Shown: positions 5,928 through 9,791 of the stretch, piece by piece
How positions within the stretch are numbered: the first letter of the stretch is position 1
Layout: each line of letters opens with the position of its first letter
Assembly: GCA_017449925.1 (NCBI GenBank)
Contig: JAFSYO010000007.1
Coordinates: 1-9,791, forward strand
DNA length: 9,791 bases
Direction: 5' to 3'
Source of the DNA: Stomatobaculum sp.
GTDB taxonomy: Bacteria > Bacillota_A > Clostridia > Lachnospirales > Lachnospiraceae
Notes under the pieces: generated by a model
Told to the model about the DNA's origin: nothing
The model's database searches: none
The model's input: the letters and a program-made list of their open reading frames with translations, nothing else
Position numbers and translations under genes: made by a program

Positions 5928-7865
5928 TTACTTCGCGTACTCTGCCGCTTCCTGTCCCGCGATGCGTCCGAAGACGGTGAAATCCGCCACTGCGTTTCCG
6001 CCCAGACGGTTTCCGCCGTGCACGCCGCCGGTGACTTCGCCTGCTGCGAAGAGGCCCGGGATCGCGGAACCGTCTTCCTTCAGGACTTCGCACTCGGGAT
6101 CGATCTTCAGGCCGCCCATGGTATGGTGGATGCCTGCGGTGACCTTAATGGCGTAGAAGGGAGCCGTGTCCAGAGGTTCAGCAAAGCTGGTGCGGCCGAA
6201 TTCCGGATCGCTCTTGTTCGCCACGCACTCGTTCCACTTGTTCATGGTCTCTTCGAAGGTCGCGGGATCGATCTCCAGCGCCTCAGCCAGTGCCTTGTAG
6301 TCTGCGCCCTCGATGGTATAGCCCTTGGAGATGTAGCCCTGGATGACACTGGAGGCGTCCACCATCTTCTTGTCCACGATCAGCCAGCTGAAGCTGCCGG
6401 GCTGCTCGATCTCCGCTGCGGAGACCTTGTCGCGGGTGCTGACTTCATCGTAGAAACGCTTTCCTTCGGAGTTCACCAGGATCGCGCCGTCTCCGCGGAG
6501 ACCCTCGGTGATCAAACCTGCAGTGTTGAACTCCACTGTGGGATGGATCTGGATCTGATCCATGTCCACCGTAGCCGCGCCGATCTCTTCAGCCATCTCG
6601 ATGCCCTGTCCCTGGATGCCGGGGGCATTCGTGGTCATGAAGCCATCCAGCTCCGGCTTCAGGGAAGCGACCTTCTCCAGGTTAGCGCCGAAGCCGCCGG
6701 TGGCAAGGACCACGGCCTTCGCGTTCACGGTGATCTTTTCGCCGGTGGGACCGACAGCCTCAATACCAACGGCCTTGCCGTCGGCATCAGTCAGGATCTT
6801 CACCGCGGTGGTGTTCAGCTTGACTTCGATCCCTCTGTCCTCCAGGTTCTTGCTGAGGATCGGGACCATGTAGGTTCCGACGGAGACCGTCTTTCCTTCC
6901 GCATTCACCGGACGGTGGATACGCTTGACGGAAGCGCCGCCGAAACTGGAAACGCTGGGCATCGGAGCGCCGATGGTCTCCAGCCACTCAATGGCTTCGT
7001 CACTGTTCTCGCAGAGTGTCCTGACCAGCTCAGGATCGTTGAGGCCGTTGCCGCCAATCATGGTATCAAGCTCAAACAGCTCTGTGGAGTCGAAGTAGCC
7101 TTCCGGATTTGCCTTGTAGGCGTCCCACTGTTCCTGGACCTTGGCCGCAAGCTCAGTGATGGTCTCATTGTCCGCCCACTTTTCCTTCGCGGTGGTGAGG
7201 GTCTTCTCAACGCCCGCTTCCTCGGCAAAGGTGTTCTCGTTCTGCAGAGGAGTCACGCCTGCGTTCAGTCCGCCGGTGGAGCGGATGGAGTTGCCGCCCA
7301 CCATGGGCTGGCTCTCGATGACCACCACGGACTTGCCGGCTTCCTTGGCCTCGATGGCCGCGGTCATGCCTGCGCCGCCTGCGCCCACGACCACCACGTC
7401 ATATTCCAGGACCTGGTCTTCTCCCTTGACCACGGGCTCCGCCGCCACAGCCACATTGAAGGGCGCCGGGTCAATGCCAGCGCTCTCCAGAGCCGCCACG
7501 ACACCTTGCTTGATGGCGTTGGAGGTAATGGTCGCGCCGGTCATGCTGTCCACCTGGACGCTCTGCTTTTCAAAGATCAGCGCGGGGATATCCACCGCCG
7601 CGACAGTTCCGATTCCCTCGGTCTCCTTCTGGTCGACGACCTTGACGGAATAGATGCGGTCCTTGGTGGCAACGACCTCCACCGTCACCGGTCCGTTCAT
7701 GCCCTGGGCCGCGCCTGTGCAGGTCACCGCTTCCGCGGGAATATCCTTTAGGGCGACGCCGCTGTCGCTGGCCGTGTTCATCTTCAGCATATTGCCCAGA
7801 TAGATCGGCACAATGATTCCGACCACAATCAGCAGATACTGCAGAATCCGTTTTGTGTTGTTCAT
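5928..7865 (-). CDS. Membrane-anchored flavinylated reductase, fumarate reductase/flavocytochrome c type
   Basis: This 645-residue flavoprotein probably acts outside the cell as the end point of an anaerobic electron chain, reducing fumarate or a similar unsaturated acid. An N-terminal hydrophobic segment (about 7-25) has no lipobox and looks like an uncleaved anchor. An FMN_bind domain follows (about 45-130), with the flavinylation motif DSMTGAT (106-112), so Thr112 should carry covalent FMN added by an ApbE-type transferase not in this window. The FAD domain starts at GAGGAG (161-166). Residues aligned by eye with Shewanella Fcc3 fumarate reductase are kept: His441 (QIHPT), Thr453-Glu454, Arg478 (STRDK), His581 (HHTMGG) and Arg620 (GGNRLGGN). 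No heme CXXCH motif is present, so electrons must enter through FMN. A GGGAGG site lies 7 bases before the ATG. Urocanate, acrylate-like or cinnamate-like substrates are equally possible. Confidence 0.92.
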   Translation of the reverse strand: MNNTKRILQYLLIVVGIIVPIYLGNMLKMNTASDSGVALKDIPAEAVTCTGAAQGMNGPVTVEVVATKDRIYSVKVVDQKETEGIGTVAAVDIPALIFEKQSVQVDSMTGATITSNAIKQGVVAALESAGIDPAPFNVAVAAEPVVKGEDQVLEYDVVVVGAGGAGMTAAIEAKEAGKSVVVIESQPMVGGNSIRSTGGLNAGVTPLQNENTFAEEAGVEKTLTTAKEKWADNETITELAAKVQEQWDAYKANPEGYFDSTELFELDTMIGGNGLNDPELVRTLCENSDEAIEWLETIGAPMPSVSSFGGASVKRIHRPVNAEGKTVSVGTYMVPILSKNLEDRGIEVKLNTTAVKILTDADGKAVGIEAVGPTGEKITVNAKAVVLATGGFGANLEKVASLKPELDGFMTTNAPGIQGQGIEMAEEIGAATVDMDQIQIHPTVEFNTAGLITEGLRGDGAILVNSEGKRFYDEVSTRDKVSAAEIEQPGSFSWLIVDKKMVDASSVIQGYISKGYTIEGADYKALAEALEIDPATFEETMNKWNECVANKSDPEFGRTSFAEPLDTAPFYAIKVTAGIHHTMGGLKIDPECEVLKEDGSAIPGLFAAGEVTGGVHGGNRLGGNAVADFTVFGRIAGQEAAEYAK

Positions 7866-7912
7866 ACTTTTCCTCCCGGCTGGCTGTCAAAAACTTCTGC
7901 ATAGTTTATCTG

Positions 7913-7966
7913 TTCAGCCCCCCAGACTCGGGCCGCTTCGCGGCTCAAATTGCCGGAGACGCTGAA
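7913..7966 (-). repeat. Compact folded element of 54 bases, possible interspersed repeat or RNA structure
   Basis: The element is bounded by inverted ends TTCAGC/GCTGAA. As minus-strand RNA the terminal 6 bp continue, after one bulged G, into UCUCC paired with GGGGG and then GG with CU, giving about 13 bp. Inside is a perfect stem GCCGC-GAA-GCGGC. A competing hairpin CGGC-(7 bases)-GCCG is also possible. Some outer pairs are G-U in the minus-strand RNA and would be mismatches in plus-strand RNA, so the minus orientation is favoured. It lies between the ABC transporter stop and the reductase start. It may be in the 3' end of one transcript or the 5' leader of the other. No known riboswitch or terminator class is recognised. 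Confidence 0.55.
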
Positions 7967-7980
7967 ATACTAACACTTTT

Positions 7981-8009
7981 ATGATATCATCGATTTCCTT
8001 CATTGAAAA
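7981..8009 (-). promoter_or_regulatory. Candidate promoter for the reductase gene
   Basis: On the minus strand -35 TTTTCA (8004-8009), 17 bases, and -10 TATCAT (7981-7986) preceded by TGA (an extended -10 pattern) are seen. The boxes overlap the last codons of the ABC transporter gene. If used, the transcript would begin near 7974 and carry the folded element at 7913-7966 in its leader. The -35 is weak. Confidence 0.4.
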
Positions 8010-9789
8010 CATCAGTTGGGGGATTTTTGTCGCGCTTTTCTGAAGAATCCGCCAGTTCCTGCGCCCTCTCCAGCGCGGCATAGATTCCGTTTTTCTCCAG
8101 CAGTTCCTGCCGGGTGCCCTGTTCCGGGATGTGCTTTCCTTCCACAACGGCTATCCTGTCCGCGTTCCGCACCGTGGAAAGGCGGTGGGCAATGACGATG
8201 CAGGTCTTACCGACGGAAAGGCGCTCCAGACTCTCCTGGATCCGCTGCTCTGTTACACTGTCCAGGGCAGAGGTGGCCTCGTCCAGGATCAGCACCCGGG
8301 GATTCTTCAGGAATACGCGGGCAATGGAGATGCGCTGCTTCTGTCCGCCGGACAGCTGGATTCCCCGCTCGCCAACATAGCTCCGGTAACCGTCGGGCAT
8401 ACGCATGATATCCTCGTGGATCTCCGCCCTGATGGCCGCCCGGACGATCTCCTCGTCTGTGGCGTCCGGTTTTCCGTAGCGGATGTTGTCCATGACGGTG
8501 CCGGCGAACAGAAACACATCCTGCTGGATGATGCCGATGTGCCGCCGGAGGCTCTCCTGAGTCACTTTCCGGACGTCCTGTCCATCGATCAGCACCGCGC
8601 CGCTCTTCACATCGTAGAACCGGGGGATCAGATGGCAGAAGGTGGATTTGCCGCCGCCGGAGGCCCCCACCAGGGCGAAGGTCTCCCCGGGACGGATATG
8701 TATATTGATATCCTCCAGGACTTCCGTGCCGTCATTGTAGGAAAAGCTGACATGATCGAAGCGGATGTCCCCCAGGACGGCCTGAAGCTCGGCCGCGTCA
8801 GGAGCGTCCTCGATCTCGGGAGCAGTCCGCATGACCTCCAGAAAACGCTCAAACCCAGCCATGCCCGAGGTGAACATTTCCATAAACTGCACCAGCTTCC
8901 GCACCGGCGCGGTGAAGGTAGAGACGTACAAAGTAAAGGTCACCAGATCGATGTAATTCAATTCACCCCGCATGATCAGAAAACCGCCCAGAGTCACAAC
9001 AGCGACCTGCATCACGCCCACAGTTCCTTCCACGCCTGCGTTGAATCGCCCCATGGCGGCGTAGTATTTGCCCTTGCTGTACCTGAACTGCTCGTTGGCT
9101 GTGTTGAATTTTTCGATCTCGGCCCGCTCGTTGGCAAAAGCTTTCGAAGTCCTGATGCCGGAGATGCTGGATTCCACCGCAGCGTTGATCTCCCCCGTCT
9201 TCTTTTTCACCTCCTTATTCGCCTGCTGCATCCGCAGGCGCTCCTTCATGGAGAAAGCAAGGCAGAAAGGCAGGATCACCACGAGCACCATGGTAAGCTT
9301 CCAGTTGATGGTGAAGAGAACGATGAGGGCACCGGCGATGGTGAGGACGCAGGTGAGGATGTTCTCCGGCCCGTGGTGCGCCAGCTCCACAATCTCAAAC
9401 AGGTCGTTGGCGATCCGGGTCATCAGGACGCCGGTGCGGTGAGTGTCGAAAAAACTGAAGGACAGCTCCTGCATATGGGTGAAGATGTCCTGCCGCATGT
9501 CGGCCTCTACCAGGGTCCCCATACCGTGGCCGATGACCGTCACCTTGTACTGGAAAAACGCCTTCATCATGTAGGCAGCGAAAATGACTGCCATGACCGC
9601 GAAAAAGGCCTGGAACATTTTTTCCGGAAGCAGGTGGTGCATGGACCAGCGGGACACATAGGGGAACACCAGGTCGGTCATGGCGATCATCACAGAGAGC
9701 GTCATGTCGATGGCAAAGAGCTTCCTGTGGGGGTAGATATAAGAGGCAAAAATCTGAAGCTTTCCGGCTTTCGGATCTGAAGCTTTCAC
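7987..9789 (-). CDS. ABC exporter, fused permease and ATPase (MsbA-like half-transporter)
   Basis: This protein uses ATP to move a substrate across the membrane, working as a dimer. The 600 residues hold an ABC-type-1 transmembrane domain (about 15-320, six predicted helices, with SFSFFDTHRTGVLMTRIAND as the typical coupling region) and a C-terminal ATPase domain. ATPase motifs are intact: Walker A GASGGGKST with Lys381, Q-loop Gln422-Gln423, signature LSGGQ (479-483), Walker B VLILDE with catalytic Glu504, D-loop SALD and H-loop His535. Because the catalytic glutamate is present, it could act as a homodimer or as the active half of a heterodimer. The start is read as GTG at 9789; an ATG two bases upstream runs straight into TGA in another frame, suggesting an upstream gene ends there with a GTGA overlap. 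A slightly longer N-terminus beyond the window cannot be excluded. The substrate (drug, lipid or peptide) cannot be told from sequence. Confidence 0.95.
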   Translation of the reverse strand: MKASDPKAGKLQIFASYIYPHRKLFAIDMTLSVMIAMTDLVFPYVSRWSMHHLLPEKMFQAFFAVMAVIFAAYMMKAFFQYKVTVIGHGMGTLVEADMRQDIFTHMQELSFSFFDTHRTGVLMTRIANDLFEIVELAHHGPENILTCVLTIAGALIVLFTINWKLTMVLVVILPFCLAFSMKERLRMQQANKEVKKKTGEINAAVESSISGIRTSKAFANERAEIEKFNTANEQFRYSKGKYYAAMGRFNAGVEGTVGVMQVAVVTLGGFLIMRGELNYIDLVTFTLYVSTFTAPVRKLVQFMEMFTSGMAGFERFLEVMRTAPEIEDAPDAAELQAVLGDIRFDHVSFSYNDGTEVLEDINIHIRPGETFALVGASGGGKSTFCHLIPRFYDVKSGAVLIDGQDVRKVTQESLRRHIGIIQQDVFLFAGTVMDNIRYGKPDATDEEIVRAAIRAEIHEDIMRMPDGYRSYVGERGIQLSGGQKQRISIARVFLKNPRVLILDEATSALDSVTEQRIQESLERLSVGKTCIVIAHRLSTVRNADRIAVVEGKHIPEQGTRQELLEKNGIYAALERAQELADSSEKRDKNPPTDVFNEGNR

Positions 9790-9791
9790 AT

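Noticed and set aside
5826..7751. Very long plus-strand open frame (641 codons) opposite the reductase gene, and similar long frames opposite the ABC and ligA genes
   Set aside because: Their translations are low-complexity, rich in His, Arg and Gly with no domain, and they mirror GC-rich codons of well-identified minus-strand genes. They are antisense shadows.
7863..7890. Perfect -35-like TTGACA (7885-7890) just before the reductase gene
   Set aside because: The only -10 position at correct spacing would be GTATGA over the start codon, which is a poor match and would leave no leader, although a good ribosome binding site is present.
7570..7902. 110-codon minus-strand frame starting upstream of the reductase start
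   Set aside because: It overlaps the reductase in another frame, has an Arg/Gly/His-rich sequence, and lacks a ribosome binding site at 7902.
7914..8147. 77-codon minus-strand frame ending in the folded element
   Set aside because: It is an out-of-frame reading of the ABC transporter's 3' end with no ribosome binding site; its tail is just a translation of the folded element.

Overview
The window is a stretch of chromosome, about 55-60% GC by eye, from an anaerobic Firmicute, most likely a high-GC member of the Lachnospiraceae/Clostridia. Supporting points are the unusual NAD-dependent DNA ligase with a WKMDG active site, a MetA with glutamate at position 111, a TIGR03905-type TSCPD protein, a DUF1189 membrane protein, strong AGGAGG-type ribosome binding sites, and a flavinylated extracellular reductase of the kind common in gut anaerobes. 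No tRNA, rRNA, CRISPR array, transposon or phage gene is visible. All eight genes lie on the minus strand, coding density is high, and no gap exceeds about 150 bases.

Read in transcription order (right to left), the window holds: (1) 9789-7987, an MsbA-like ABC exporter half-transporter whose GTG start probably overlaps the stop of a gene beyond the window; (2) a 121-base gap with a compact, strongly folded element (7913-7966); (3) 7865-5928, a membrane-anchored flavoprotein with an FMN_bind domain and a fumarate reductase/flavocytochrome c domain with all catalytic residues; (4) a good sigma-A promoter (5885-5857) that drives rluF and ligA, with a perfect 10-bp inverted repeat at the predicted transcription start; (5) 5782-4931 rluF (23S rRNA pseudouridine synthase), overlapping by 11 bases (6) 4941-2959 ligA (divergent DNA ligase); (7) a second clear promoter (2918-2890) and 2825-1908 metA, predicted to be a homoserine O-acetyltransferase; (8) a third promoter (1814-1786) serving an apparent operon of a small TSCPD-domain protein (1756-1505), a DUF1189 membrane protein (1456-311) and a lipoprotein with an SH3-like segment (305-1, cut by the window edge).

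Most of the content is ordinary housekeeping: export, anaerobic respiration, rRNA modification, DNA joining and methionine synthesis. I do not see a new defence or mobile system. The points most worth checking are the folded element before the reductase gene, the hairpin at the 5' end of the rluF-ligA transcript, substitutions at several normally conserved NAD-binding positions of the ligase, the unknown substrate of the flavinylated reductase, and the small TSCPD/DUF1189/lipoprotein cassette of unknown function. Well-formed intrinsic terminators with a U tract are not apparent anywhere in the window.
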